From: Gammaproteobacteria bacterium
Lineage (GTDB): Bacteria > Pseudomonadota > Gammaproteobacteria > DSM-16500
NCBI GenBank assembly: GCA_013286495.1
Contig: JABDFQ010000010.1
Span: 1-51,437, forward strand
Length of the DNA: 51,437 nt
Direction: 5' to 3'
The first letter of the stretch is position 1, and each line of letters begins with the position of its first letter. A program made the position numbers and the translations under genes. This document shows, in pieces, positions 40,872 to 49,795 of this stretch. Under the pieces are notes generated by a model. The model searched no databases. It had not been told where the DNA came from and saw nothing but the letters and a program-made list of their open reading frames with translations.

Positions 40872-42680
40872 ATGAAAGTAAAGCGTTTGCATCCGCGATT
40901 ACCCGGTTACACGAAGATATTTACGCATTTAAATCCTGCGCCGTCTAATATTGCTCCAGAAAAAAAGCCATATATTGTTTTCATTGCACCTGAAAATTAT
41001 TATCCACAGCGAAATAGCGATGAAGGATTATTGATAAAATATGGATTAGTAGAAACTATAAACAAGCAGCGAATTATAACGATTACATCAGCAAGAAAAG
41101 TAAAAGAAGTGATTCGTTTATTCATGAATTTGCCGGAATACAACCTAAAAGAAAATGAAGAATTATTGCAGGCATTACAAGATTATGCGAAACATTGTGA
41201 AGCCATCCAAAGCAAGAAACAAACTGCTCCGCCTCCGCCAAAAAGCAAAAACAATTATGAGAGTTATACGCGTATTTCTGAAATGGTAAGTACAAATTAT
41301 GCTACGGAAGAATTGAAAAAATCCAAAGCTGAATATGACAAGTTTGTATACTTCAAAAGAAATCCTACCTCCCGATCCATTTCAGAAATTGAGGCCTACA
41401 ATGCATTATGTTACCGAATGTATATTCGTCATTCGAAAGTAAAAAGCGGCGTAGATCAAAATGGAAAACGCACCGGTTTATTTTCGACGAAGCTCGAAGG
41501 TTTCATCTCGGTTTATGATTATGTGACCACACAAAATAATAATATTCCGCTTAAGAAAAAGTTGTTGCTTGATGCGGAATTCGCCAAAATTCTGGCAGCC
41601 AGTTATGCCGAAAAAGAATATGATTTGCATCCTAAAAATTATGGATTGATGCCTGTTGTGGTTAATGGTGTGCGTAAATTATGTTTCGTAAAGATTGATG
41701 ATGATCAGACAGCATGGCCATTGACTTCAAAATATAATAGCAAGGATCCCAGAAAGCTTATATTTGATCATCTTAAGACTCCCGAGGCATCTTTTCCTGT
41801 GTCAGCAATTGATCTGGATTATTTTCCCATGCTGAATGATGCAATGCCAAATCACTGGTGTACGTATGCCAATCAAGAAAAAATTTTTGACCAGAGAGAT
41901 TTATTTTCACTGTATTACGATGATGAATTCATCAAGCAAAAATATTTCACCTGGCTCAAGCGTATTCTGATCCCCAATGATGCTTATGTGTCTGCCGCAC
42001 AAGCTACATTACGTTCGACGAACAAACAGCAAAAATTCAGTCAGGAAAAATGTAATCGTACGGAAGAATTAAAATCAGAATTACTGGGTTTGCAATCATT
42101 CCAGGATTATGTGGTTAATAATCCACATGTCATTGATGAGATTTGCGCTGAATTCACGGAGTTTAATCGTGAAGAGCAAAAATATATGCAAATCAATATT
42201 GAAGAAGTACGCAATAATTTCACGCGTATCAAAAATGAAGTGAAACAAAGAAAAAATGATGATCTCCGTAGTACTGAGCGTATCCTGACTGGAGTGTTAT
42301 TGGGTTTGGGTATTTTTATTGCGACAGCAATAGTCGTCGGTGCACTGGTTGCAACCAGTGTCATTCCAATCGTGCCCATCATGACTATCATTGGCGGTGT
42401 GGGATTAGCTGTTAAAATTATCGGATTGTCTGCGATTTTTGCATCATGTGCAGCAGCACTTGCTACGGCTGGTGCAATCGTTGGCAAGATCGTTGATAAA
42501 GTGTATCGCAGGAAAATCGATGATGTGCGATATGATCCTGTTCCTGTGCAGCGACAAATAGAGCAGCAAGAACAATTACCTGAATATGTTAAGAGACTTT
42601 CTTTGCAACAAGATTCTATACAACAGGAGGAGCGACCATCGGTCTCTGATTCAGTGTCTAATCGTATAACTTATTATTAA
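40872..42680 (+). CDS. Effector-like protein with atypical kinase-like motifs and C-terminal membrane hairpin
   Basis: About 602 residues from ATG 40872, chosen because the upstream extension to 40818 looks non-coding. The N-terminal part is basic, with a PPPPK linker near 135. In the middle, KEYDLHPKNYG (D251, H253, N256) followed by FVKIDDDQTAW (K274, D276-278) resembles the catalytic-loop and DFG-equivalent motifs of an atypical kinase fold. I associate this D-x-H-x-x-N...K-I-D pattern with Legionella and Coxiella effector families. Residues about 471-545 form two long hydrophobic helices rich in Gly/Ala, followed by a charged tail. No signal peptide is present. The call is uncertain; no exact family is recognised. 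Confidence 0.55.
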   Translation: MKVKRLHPRLPGYTKIFTHLNPAPSNIAPEKKPYIVFIAPENYYPQRNSDEGLLIKYGLVETINKQRIITITSARKVKEVIRLFMNLPEYNLKENEELLQALQDYAKHCEAIQSKKQTAPPPPKSKNNYESYTRISEMVSTNYATEELKKSKAEYDKFVYFKRNPTSRSISEIEAYNALCYRMYIRHSKVKSGVDQNGKRTGLFSTKLEGFISVYDYVTTQNNNIPLKKKLLLDAEFAKILAASYAEKEYDLHPKNYGLMPVVVNGVRKLCFVKIDDDQTAWPLTSKYNSKDPRKLIFDHLKTPEASFPVSAIDLDYFPMLNDAMPNHWCTYANQEKIFDQRDLFSLYYDDEFIKQKYFTWLKRILIPNDAYVSAAQATLRSTNKQQKFSQEKCNRTEELKSELLGLQSFQDYVVNNPHVIDEICAEFTEFNREEQKYMQINIEEVRNNFTRIKNEVKQRKNDDLRSTERILTGVLLGLGIFIATAIVVGALVATSVIPIVPIMTIIGGVGLAVKIIGLSAIFASCAAALATAGAIVGKIVDKVYRRKIDDVRYDPVPVQRQIEQQEQLPEYVKRLSLQQDSIQQEERPSVSDSVSNRITYY

Positions 42681-42757
42681 TCCATTCAGTATCTAATTGC
42701 TAAAAACATTTTTGAGAATTATTATCACTGTCTACGTTCATCGACAGGATAGTTATC

Positions 42758-42952
42758 ATGAAAGGATTGCTCACCGTATTCGCTTTAACTTTATTATCAT
42801 CTGCCAATGCCCAGCATAAAAAAGATATATATCATACGCAAGTCGGATGTATGTCATGCCATCAGGCTGAAAACATGCAAGACCATCATGCTTCCAGGCA
42901 GTCAAAAAAAGCAAAACTGGCAGTAAAAAAGAAAAACATTAATGTGTTATAG
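42758..42952 (+). CDS. Small secreted peptide with CXXCH motif
   Basis: A 64-residue protein: signal peptide MKGLLTVFALTLLSSANA, then VGCMSCHQAEN with a C-x-x-C-H haem-binding-type motif, and a very Lys-rich C-terminus. AGGA precedes the ATG. It is too short for a normal cytochrome c domain (usually 80 or more residues after processing), so it is either a minimal c-type haem peptide, a metal-binding peptide or a remnant. Its stop lies just before the start of the M28 peptidase gene, whose ribosome site overlaps it. Confidence 0.55.
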   Translation: MKGLLTVFALTLLSSANAQHKKDIYHTQVGCMSCHQAENMQDHHASRQSKKAKLAVKKKNINVL

Positions 42953-42959
42953 GAATATC

Positions 42960-44180
42960 ATGCTGGTTGGCATGTTATTGCTAACCAGCATGCAGGTTTT
43001 TTCTCGCAACATTATCGATGAAAATAAACTGCGAAATCATGTCAATTTTCTTGCATCTGATGCGCTGGAAGGCAGGTTAACAGGCACCAGAGGTGAGCAA
43101 CTTGCCACACAATATGTCGCTAATATTTTTAAGCAACTTGGATTAAAGCCAGCAGGTGATAATGGCACTTATTTTCAGTCATTCATTTTTTCAGGTTCAA
43201 CGCGTCATGGTCGCAATGTATTAGCAAGACTTGATCCTGATGTGCCATCCACAGGCATGATTATTCTCAGCGCGCACATTGATCATCTTGGATTGGGCGA
43301 TAAATCAAATTCACTGGGCTCAATCGGCAGGATTTATGCTGGTGCAGATGATAATGCATCCGGTGTCGCTGCGATGCTGGAAGTAGCAAGAGCATTTAGT
43401 ACATTGAAGTCGCAAGGAAAATTTGCTGGTAATAAAAGTATTTTATTTGCAGCCTGGTCCGGTGAAGAATTCGGTATATTAGGATCGACGCATTTTGTTC
43501 GTTCATATTCTGGTGAAAAAAAATTACCGATTCGTGTTGTGATTAATCTGGATATGGTTGGTCATTTGCGCGAAAAACTTGTGATACAGGGAACAGGTTC
43601 CAGTGCAGATTGGCCATTATTTTTAGCAAATGTAGCGCATGGTTCACTGCAAATTATTGCGAGCAAGGATGCGTATTTACCAACAGATTCAACCGCATTT
43701 TATTTACAACATATTCCAGTATTAAATTTTTTTACGGGTGCGCATGCCAATTATCATACGCCAGAGGATAGGCCCGAAACTTTGAATTATCATGGCATCG
43801 CTGTGATTGCAGATTATCTATTTACATTCATGCAGGAACTGCAACAGCGAATCGCACCAATTGCATGGCAAAAAATTCCACGGGAGAAACAATATATACG
43901 ACAACATTTGCGAATTTATCTGGGAACCATTCCTGATTACAGCTATGTGAATAAAGAAGGTGTGCGCTTATCTGGTGTTGTAAATGATTCACCAGCAGAG
44001 CTCGCGCATTTACAGCGTGATGATATCGTTGTTGAATTAGCTGGAAAACCCACACCTGATATTTATACTTATACGGCAGCTTTAAATAGTTTAACACCTA
44101 ATAAACATGTGCCATTGACTATCATGCGTAATCATAAAAAACTGGTTCTGCATGTATTACCTGATTATCGCGCGGATTGA
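42960..44180 (+). CDS. M28-family aminopeptidase with C-terminal PDZ domain
   Basis: About 406 residues from ATG 42960 (AGGA seven bases upstream); an ATG at 42942 lacks one. Signal peptide MLVGMLLLTSMQVFS. The M28 zinc core is present: SAHIDHLGLGD, GADDNASGVA, SGEEFGILGS, NLDMVGH and YHTPEDRPETL. Residues about 305-405 form a PDZ domain (RLSGVVNDSPAELAHLQRDD, IVVELAGKP). It is a periplasmic or outer-membrane peptidase of the bacterial aminopeptidase type. Confidence 0.9.
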   Translation: MLVGMLLLTSMQVFSRNIIDENKLRNHVNFLASDALEGRLTGTRGEQLATQYVANIFKQLGLKPAGDNGTYFQSFIFSGSTRHGRNVLARLDPDVPSTGMIILSAHIDHLGLGDKSNSLGSIGRIYAGADDNASGVAAMLEVARAFSTLKSQGKFAGNKSILFAAWSGEEFGILGSTHFVRSYSGEKKLPIRVVINLDMVGHLREKLVIQGTGSSADWPLFLANVAHGSLQIIASKDAYLPTDSTAFYLQHIPVLNFFTGAHANYHTPEDRPETLNYHGIAVIADYLFTFMQELQQRIAPIAWQKIPREKQYIRQHLRIYLGTIPDYSYVNKEGVRLSGVVNDSPAELAHLQRDDIVVELAGKPTPDIYTYTAALNSLTPNKHVPLTIMRNHKKLVLHVLPDYRAD

Positions 44181-44239
44181 TTGTTTTTCACGAAATATTC
44201 GGATATCTTACTTCGATCTATTTTGTAAAGGGACTTCAA

Positions 44240-44971
44240 ATGAAATCATTCAAATTACTCACATCATTTTTTTTCGGTATTTCTCTTACTTCTTCACCAT
44301 TGCTTGCACATTCCTACAAAGGTGAAGTCATCCCACAAATTTGTGCGCCGCATAACTGGACGGGATTTTATGCCGGCGTCAATGCAGGTTTTGTGCAACA
44401 AACCATGGATATAACCAATATTGATGCGACAACATTTAATGCAACACTGGTGCAGCAAACCAATCCACGATTGACAGGCGGTTTGCAAATTGGTTATCGC
44501 AAACAGATTGATATGACAAGAACATCAGCTGTTTATGGTGCAGAATTAAGTGCGAATTTTTCTGATGCAAGTTTCTCGAAAACATACGGTGGACCATTTG
44601 CCTTATATCAACTTGATTCCGATCATAATCTGAAGGATGTTGTTTTATTGCAATTAATGGATGGTTTGGCAATCGATAAAACTTTGTTATTCCTTTCTGC
44701 AGGCGCAGCGTGGACTCGAACCACAGGTACGACGACCAACATATCAAACGTACCATTTTTTACTTCGTTCAGTGTTAATAAAAATCAGTTATCACCTGCT
44801 ATCGGTGCAGGAATTGAATATGCTTTCACTGACAAAATTTCTGCTCGTTTCAAGCTCGATTACATCCCGATCCATTCTTATTCCACATCAGATGATATTG
44901 GGGATTCCTTCGAAGTTTCCAGCAATATTGTGCAAGCAACCATTGGTGTGAATTACGTATTTGCCTGTTAA
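44240..44971 (+). CDS. Outer-membrane beta-barrel protein (OmpA-like/Opa-like)
   Basis: About 243 residues from ATG 44240 (AAAGGGA upstream); the longer frame from 44177 overlaps the peptidase stop and has no signal peptide. Signal peptide MKSFKLLTSFFFGISLTSSPLLA, then NWTGFYAGVNAGFVQQ, the classic first strand of porin-like small barrels, with later GLQIGYRKQID, IGAGIEYAFTDKISARFKLDYI and a terminal QATIGVNYVFAC. It ends in Cys instead of the usual aromatic residue, which is odd for a barrel substrate of BamA. Confidence 0.8.
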   Translation: MKSFKLLTSFFFGISLTSSPLLAHSYKGEVIPQICAPHNWTGFYAGVNAGFVQQTMDITNIDATTFNATLVQQTNPRLTGGLQIGYRKQIDMTRTSAVYGAELSANFSDASFSKTYGGPFALYQLDSDHNLKDVVLLQLMDGLAIDKTLLFLSAGAAWTRTTGTTTNISNVPFFTSFSVNKNQLSPAIGAGIEYAFTDKISARFKLDYIPIHSYSTSDDIGDSFEVSSNIVQATIGVNYVFAC

Positions 44972-44988
44972 TTTTTTAAGGGATAATT

Positions 44989-46392
44989 ATGAAAAGGACA
45001 TTCAAAATATCATTGCTTGCTTCCATGATGTGTATTGCAACAGTTGTACATGCTGATAATCAAACGAATACACTTAGTCCAATTTATCCAGAATCATTAT
45101 TACCATTTACCATTATCATTGAACAAATGAATTTTCAATTACCTGTTGGATTGCATTCCGGCATGATTGGAATCTACAAAGGATTATGGATATTTATTGC
45201 TGGGCGTACAAATGGCTTGCATGGTTTTGGTGCGGATCCTTTTCCCGTTGCTGCACAAAACACGATGATATATGTGGTCAATCCTGCTAGCGGTACAATT
45301 TTTTCACGATCACTTCATACTTCTGATTTAACACAGCAGCAGATTGATTCCTTGTCTGTCACCAGTCCACAAGGTTATCAGGATAACAATACGCTTTATA
45401 TGACAGGTGGTTATGGCATAGATACTCTAACAGGCGCTTTCACAACCAAACCAATTTTAACTGCATTCAATTTACCTGGTATTGTCAAATGGACGATGGG
45501 TGATAATTCAAAACAGTTGAGTGCTTACATTCAGCAAATTATTCATCCCATGTTTCAGATTACGGGTGGAGAAATGTTGAAATTAGGGAATGTTTCTCAA
45601 TTAGTATTCGGACAAAATCAGGATGGTGTTTATAATCCTGCTGATAGTGGAATTTATAGCGAACAGATCAGGCGTTTTCAGATTAGCAATGTGAATGGTC
45701 AATTGTTTGCGAATTTTTATCCTTCATTACCAACATTACCAGATCCAAATTATCGAAGGCGTGATTTGAATGTGATGCCCGCAATATTTAGTGTAAATAA
45801 TCGTTTGCAATACGGCATGATTGCTTACGCTGGTGTCTTTACTGAAACAACGGGTGTGTGGACGGTGCCAGTGGTGATGGATCAGAATGGCACGCCTTCC
45901 ATGGCAAATCCATTATTGTCGACGACATTTAAGCAAGGCATGAATCAATATGTCAGTGCAACAGCGGGTTTATATTCCCAGCGCACGAAGAGTATGTATA
46001 ACATCTTTTTTGGCGGTATTTCCTATGGCTTTTATTCTGGCGGAACATTCCAGACGGACAGTGAAATTCCATTTATCAATCAGGTGACAACAGTGAAAAT
46101 GGATCAGAATGGCAATTTCACGCAGTATCTGATGAATAGCCAATATCCTGTGATTCTCTCAACCAGCGTCAATCCTGGTAATCAATTATTATTTGGCGCA
46201 GGTGCTTATTATATTCATGCAAACATTCAGCGTTATGCAAACGGTGTCATTAATATCGATAACATCCGCAAACCAACTGTCATTGGTTATATCGCAGGTG
46301 GCATCATGAGCACTTTACCAAATACCAATACGGATGCGGATTCCAATGGTTCTCCGTATGTGTTTAAAGTGACATTAGTGCCGAGGGGTTAA
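44989..46392 (+). CDS. Secreted protein of unknown function, beta-propeller-like
   Basis: A 467-residue precursor with signal peptide MKRTFKISLLASMMCIATVVHA. The mature part is beta-rich with glycine doublets (WIFIAGRTNGLHGFG, YMTGGYG, NIFFGGISYGFYSGG, LLFGAGAYYI) spaced about 50-70 residues apart, suggesting Kelch-like blades. NTDADSNGSP near the C-terminus could bind Ca2+. No catalytic motif is seen. It follows the barrel gene by 17 bases, so the pair is probably co-transcribed. Confidence 0.6.
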   Translation: MKRTFKISLLASMMCIATVVHADNQTNTLSPIYPESLLPFTIIIEQMNFQLPVGLHSGMIGIYKGLWIFIAGRTNGLHGFGADPFPVAAQNTMIYVVNPASGTIFSRSLHTSDLTQQQIDSLSVTSPQGYQDNNTLYMTGGYGIDTLTGAFTTKPILTAFNLPGIVKWTMGDNSKQLSAYIQQIIHPMFQITGGEMLKLGNVSQLVFGQNQDGVYNPADSGIYSEQIRRFQISNVNGQLFANFYPSLPTLPDPNYRRRDLNVMPAIFSVNNRLQYGMIAYAGVFTETTGVWTVPVVMDQNGTPSMANPLLSTTFKQGMNQYVSATAGLYSQRTKSMYNIFFGGISYGFYSGGTFQTDSEIPFINQVTTVKMDQNGNFTQYLMNSQYPVILSTSVNPGNQLLFGAGAYYIHANIQRYANGVINIDNIRKPTVIGYIAGGIMSTLPNTNTDADSNGSPYVFKVTLVPRG

Positions 46393-46483
46393 TCAACAAC
46401 CTCAAAATTATCTGGTTGTATTCAGATTTGCTTTAATATAAGATTCGCAGCCATCGCAGATCCAGCTTATATTCAGGAAAATC

Positions 46484-47110
46484 ATGAGAACCACGAAGTC
46501 ACCTTTATTAGACGAGTTATATGGAGTGGAGCTATCCAATCAGGTATTTCACAATCTTGAATCACTTGATTCAGATTTAAATAAGGAAGTTCAGGAAATA
46601 GCTTATGAACATTATTGGGCGCGAGAAGGCCTGTCCATCAGGGAAAAAAGCTTAATTACTGTTTCATCACTAATTTCACTCGGCCGGGAAAAACAAATTA
46701 AGCCGCACTTAATCGGCTTTCTGAATACAGGTGGAACAGTAGATGATATTTTAAATATAATCATTTTTTTTAATACACGGCTTGATAAAAAATTAATTAG
46801 GATTGTGACAAATATTGTTGAAGATATCCTGAAAGAACGCAGTATGGATGTATTATTAACAGCAGATCTCATTGATAATTCCAAATTTATACAAAATAAA
46901 GATATATGTTTGGCAGATATAGCATCATGTGCTGCGCTAGGTGTACATGAAAAAACTAAAACAAGCATTGTAGATTATCTTGATAAATACAACGATAACG
47001 TAGAAGTAAAAAATCTATTAATTCATTTGATACCTTATTGCGGATTTCCTGTTGCAATAAATGGATTTACTGCATTAAAGGACGCACTCGCGACAAATGG
47101 ATGTAAATGA
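46484..47110 (+). CDS. Carboxymuconolactone decarboxylase (CMD/AhpD-like fold) protein
   Basis: A 208-residue helical protein. The first half, YWAREGLSIREKSLITVSSL followed by KQIKPHLIGFLNTGGTVDDIL, is a CMD domain. The second half repeats the pattern weakly (LADIASCAALGV...LIPYCGFPVAINGF). The C-x-x-C redox pair of AhpD is absent; single Cys remain. It overlaps the downstream HK3 gene by four bases (ATGA). This position suggests it acts with the kinase, for example as a ligand-handling or regulatory partner. Confidence 0.78.
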   Translation: MRTTKSPLLDELYGVELSNQVFHNLESLDSDLNKEVQEIAYEHYWAREGLSIREKSLITVSSLISLGREKQIKPHLIGFLNTGGTVDDILNIIIFFNTRLDKKLIRIVTNIVEDILKERSMDVLLTADLIDNSKFIQNKDICLADIASCAALGVHEKTKTSIVDYLDKYNDNVEVKNLLIHLIPYCGFPVAINGFTALKDALATNGCK

Positions 47111-49782
47111 AAATTTTAAAATTTGCATCAAAAATTAAACCGAAATTACTATTTATAATATCTCTTGTATTTATAATTATCCTTTTTATTACTACTAGCT
47201 GGATCTCATCAAGCCAGCTTGTAAAGAATATCCTTAAGAATGAGATTAGCAATCAACAACAAGTATCGGAAATAATCGCTCAGTCATTAGAGCGTTATTT
47301 TAATACCCTTAAAGTTATAATTAAAATCGCGGCATCTGATCCAATATTTAAAATGGATATTACCTCGAATGAACAGAAAATTTTTGACACTAAAGTATTA
47401 CCAGATGAGGCAAAAAATATACTAGAGAAACAAGAAATATTTACAGTTTTATCTAGTCCTGTGCATGCCATTATTTTTCCATCACCTTATGCCAGCAAAA
47501 TTGTAAATGATGGACTAAAAAAATGGCAAATTTACAAAGGATTACCACTATATGATACTGACGGTAGCGTTTTAGTTGCTGAAAAACGCTTGTTAGCAAG
47601 TAATATCAGAAGAAACTACAATGACATTCGATATTTGTTTTATGCAAAAGCAAATGGAAATATAGTTTTTATTGAACCCTTTGATATTCAAAAAAACATT
47701 AAGGTTTATAATTATTCTTTTCGTGATGCACTGAGATTGGTAAACGAAAAAAAAGAAACTTCAATTTCAGAAGCATATATAACCAATGAATTCCATGGCA
47801 TGCAAAGTATTACTGTCGCCACACCTATTTTTGACAACGATAATGTAGTCAAATATATTTTTGGTGCTTCAATCAGTGCAAAAACTCTTAAGGATAGTGT
47901 TTTTTTGCCATTAAAAGAAAAAATGGATCTGCATAACGGCACATCGATATATTTGGTAGACAGACATGCTCATGTTATAGCCAGCAGCAATGGTGAAAAT
48001 ATTTATTTTCCAGCAAGTGGTGAAGATAATGATGACCATGATTTGGGTAACTTAAGAAGTAGAGGTATATTTCGAAAACTTGATTGGCATCCTGGTTATT
48101 TTGAAAAAGGAACTTCCTGGAATAGAAAAACCTGGAGCTGGAATCTGGATACAATAAAGTCTATTTATCATTTGCGATATATCAATAAAAGTGGCGTAGA
48201 GGTTTTGGCAACTTTTATGCCAATTTCACTCGATAATCGTTCTGTGAGCTGGGGATTATTAATAGAGACACCGCTTAATCATTTACTTGCACCCGCAGTT
48301 TATTTAAAAATGATGCTATTTTTCTTATGTGTATTATTAGGAGCAGTTGTAACAGCTATCTTGATAATATCCTTGCGCTATTTTTCAAGACTCGAAATTG
48401 AAATAAAGAAAAAAGAAGCTGAAATAAACAAAATGGCAGCACAAGTAGCGCATGATATTAAATCTCCCATTGTAGCTCTTAATATGCTGCTTAAAAACTT
48501 ACTGACCACTGATGAGAAAATTAGAGTGATGGTGCATAAATCTGTTAATCGTATAAATGATATAGCTCATAATCTATTATTCTATTCGAAAAATAATATA
48601 TCCAATTCTAATAACAGCGGTAATCATGCCACATCTGAATCATTATATCTGGCGCTTGAATGTATTATTGCTGAGAAGCGTTTTGAACATCCACGCTATG
48701 ATAATAATATTCATTTGAAAGTTTCTGAAAATGCCTGTCATATTTTTTCAAATGTTAATCTTGTTAATTTTAAACGAGCAATATCAAATTTATTGAATAA
48801 TAGCATTGAAGCTATTGATGTAAATGGCAGCGTCAATATTGATCTTTATTGCGATGATGATAGTAGAGCATACATAGTTATCGAGGACAATGGATGTGGT
48901 ATGCCGAAGAAAATCTTACATAAAATTACTGAGCATGGTTTTAGTTTTAATAAAAAAAATGGGAATGGTTACGGCTTGCATTTTGCTAAAACATGTATCC
49001 AGGATGTTAATGGAGAATTTAAAATTGATTCGATTGAGGGAAAAGGAACCAAAATATTGATTGCACTGCCATTAACCCAGGCTCCTGACTGGTTCTGTGG
49101 AAATATTACTGTGAATGATAATGAAAGTGTTGTTGTGGTTGATGATGATTTATCAATACATGATGTTTGGAATGAGCGATTCAAAAATACTTCAATTAAT
49201 ATCTCGCATTTCTTTAATTCAGGAGATTTTTGCAATTATTTGGTAAATAATCCGAATAAAAATCTTTTTCTGATTGATTATGAACTTTTAACAGGATGTA
49301 AAAATGGATTGGATATTATCGAGGAATTAAGCATATCCGATAAGTCTATTCTGGTTACAAGCTATTATGATTCTCCTGTTATAAGAAATCGTTGTCATGA
49401 ATTAAAGGTTAGAATTATTCCTAAAGCATTTGTAACACATATAAAAATCAGTACATATAATAATGATGTACCCATTATATTAATCGATGATGATGAGTTA
49501 ATGCGGAATGTATGGATTTTGGCTGCCAAAAAAGCAGGGAAAACAATTGCAACATATAATTCACCTGCTGAATTTGATAAATACAGAGACTCTGTTTCTA
49601 AAAAATCCATATTTTATATTGATTCTGAGATTGGAGACAGCATTCGCGGTGAAGTATATGCTAAAGAGCTATATGAGCTCGGATTTAAGGAATTGCATCT
49701 TGCTACTGGCCATCGAAAAGAAAAATTTGCAGGCATGTGGTGGCTAAAGTCAATTGTCAGTAAAGAACCAATATTTTTTTAG
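47107..49782 (+). CDS. Hybrid histidine kinase with Cache-type periplasmic sensor and two receivers (HK3)
   Basis: An 891-residue membrane kinase. Helix 1 at about 14-36, then a periplasmic double-Cache-like domain of about 350 residues (EPFDIQKNIKVYNYSFRDAL, SISEAYITNEFHGMQSITVA, YLVDRHAHVIASSNGE), and helix 2 at about 398-425. HisKA with H449 in AAQVAHDIKSPI, HATPase (DNGCGM, GNGYGL). REC1 starts VVVVDDDLSIHDVW with phospho-acceptor D724 in FLIDYELL; REC2 starts IILIDDDELMRNVW with D839 in YIDSEI and ends SKEPIFF. All receiver residues are kept. It is coupled to the CMD-protein gene. No response regulator with an output domain is nearby. Confidence 0.9.
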   Translation: MKILKFASKIKPKLLFIISLVFIIILFITTSWISSSQLVKNILKNEISNQQQVSEIIAQSLERYFNTLKVIIKIAASDPIFKMDITSNEQKIFDTKVLPDEAKNILEKQEIFTVLSSPVHAIIFPSPYASKIVNDGLKKWQIYKGLPLYDTDGSVLVAEKRLLASNIRRNYNDIRYLFYAKANGNIVFIEPFDIQKNIKVYNYSFRDALRLVNEKKETSISEAYITNEFHGMQSITVATPIFDNDNVVKYIFGASISAKTLKDSVFLPLKEKMDLHNGTSIYLVDRHAHVIASSNGENIYFPASGEDNDDHDLGNLRSRGIFRKLDWHPGYFEKGTSWNRKTWSWNLDTIKSIYHLRYINKSGVEVLATFMPISLDNRSVSWGLLIETPLNHLLAPAVYLKMMLFFLCVLLGAVVTAILIISLRYFSRLEIEIKKKEAEINKMAAQVAHDIKSPIVALNMLLKNLLTTDEKIRVMVHKSVNRINDIAHNLLFYSKNNISNSNNSGNHATSESLYLALECIIAEKRFEHPRYDNNIHLKVSENACHIFSNVNLVNFKRAISNLLNNSIEAIDVNGSVNIDLYCDDDSRAYIVIEDNGCGMPKKILHKITEHGFSFNKKNGNGYGLHFAKTCIQDVNGEFKIDSIEGKGTKILIALPLTQAPDWFCGNITVNDNESVVVVDDDLSIHDVWNERFKNTSINISHFFNSGDFCNYLVNNPNKNLFLIDYELLTGCKNGLDIIEELSISDKSILVTSYYDSPVIRNRCHELKVRIIPKAFVTHIKISTYNNDVPIILIDDDELMRNVWILAAKKAGKTIATYNSPAEFDKYRDSVSKKSIFYIDSEIGDSIRGEVYAKELYELGFKELHLATGHRKEKFAGMWWLKSIVSKEPIFF

Positions 49783-49795
49783 CACCTATTCTTCA

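Noticed and set aside
42107-42487. 126-codon minus-strand frame rich in Ala/Thr/Pro
   Set aside because: Antisense of the membrane hairpin of the gene at 40872; composition is explained by the Gly/Ala/Val codons on the other strand.
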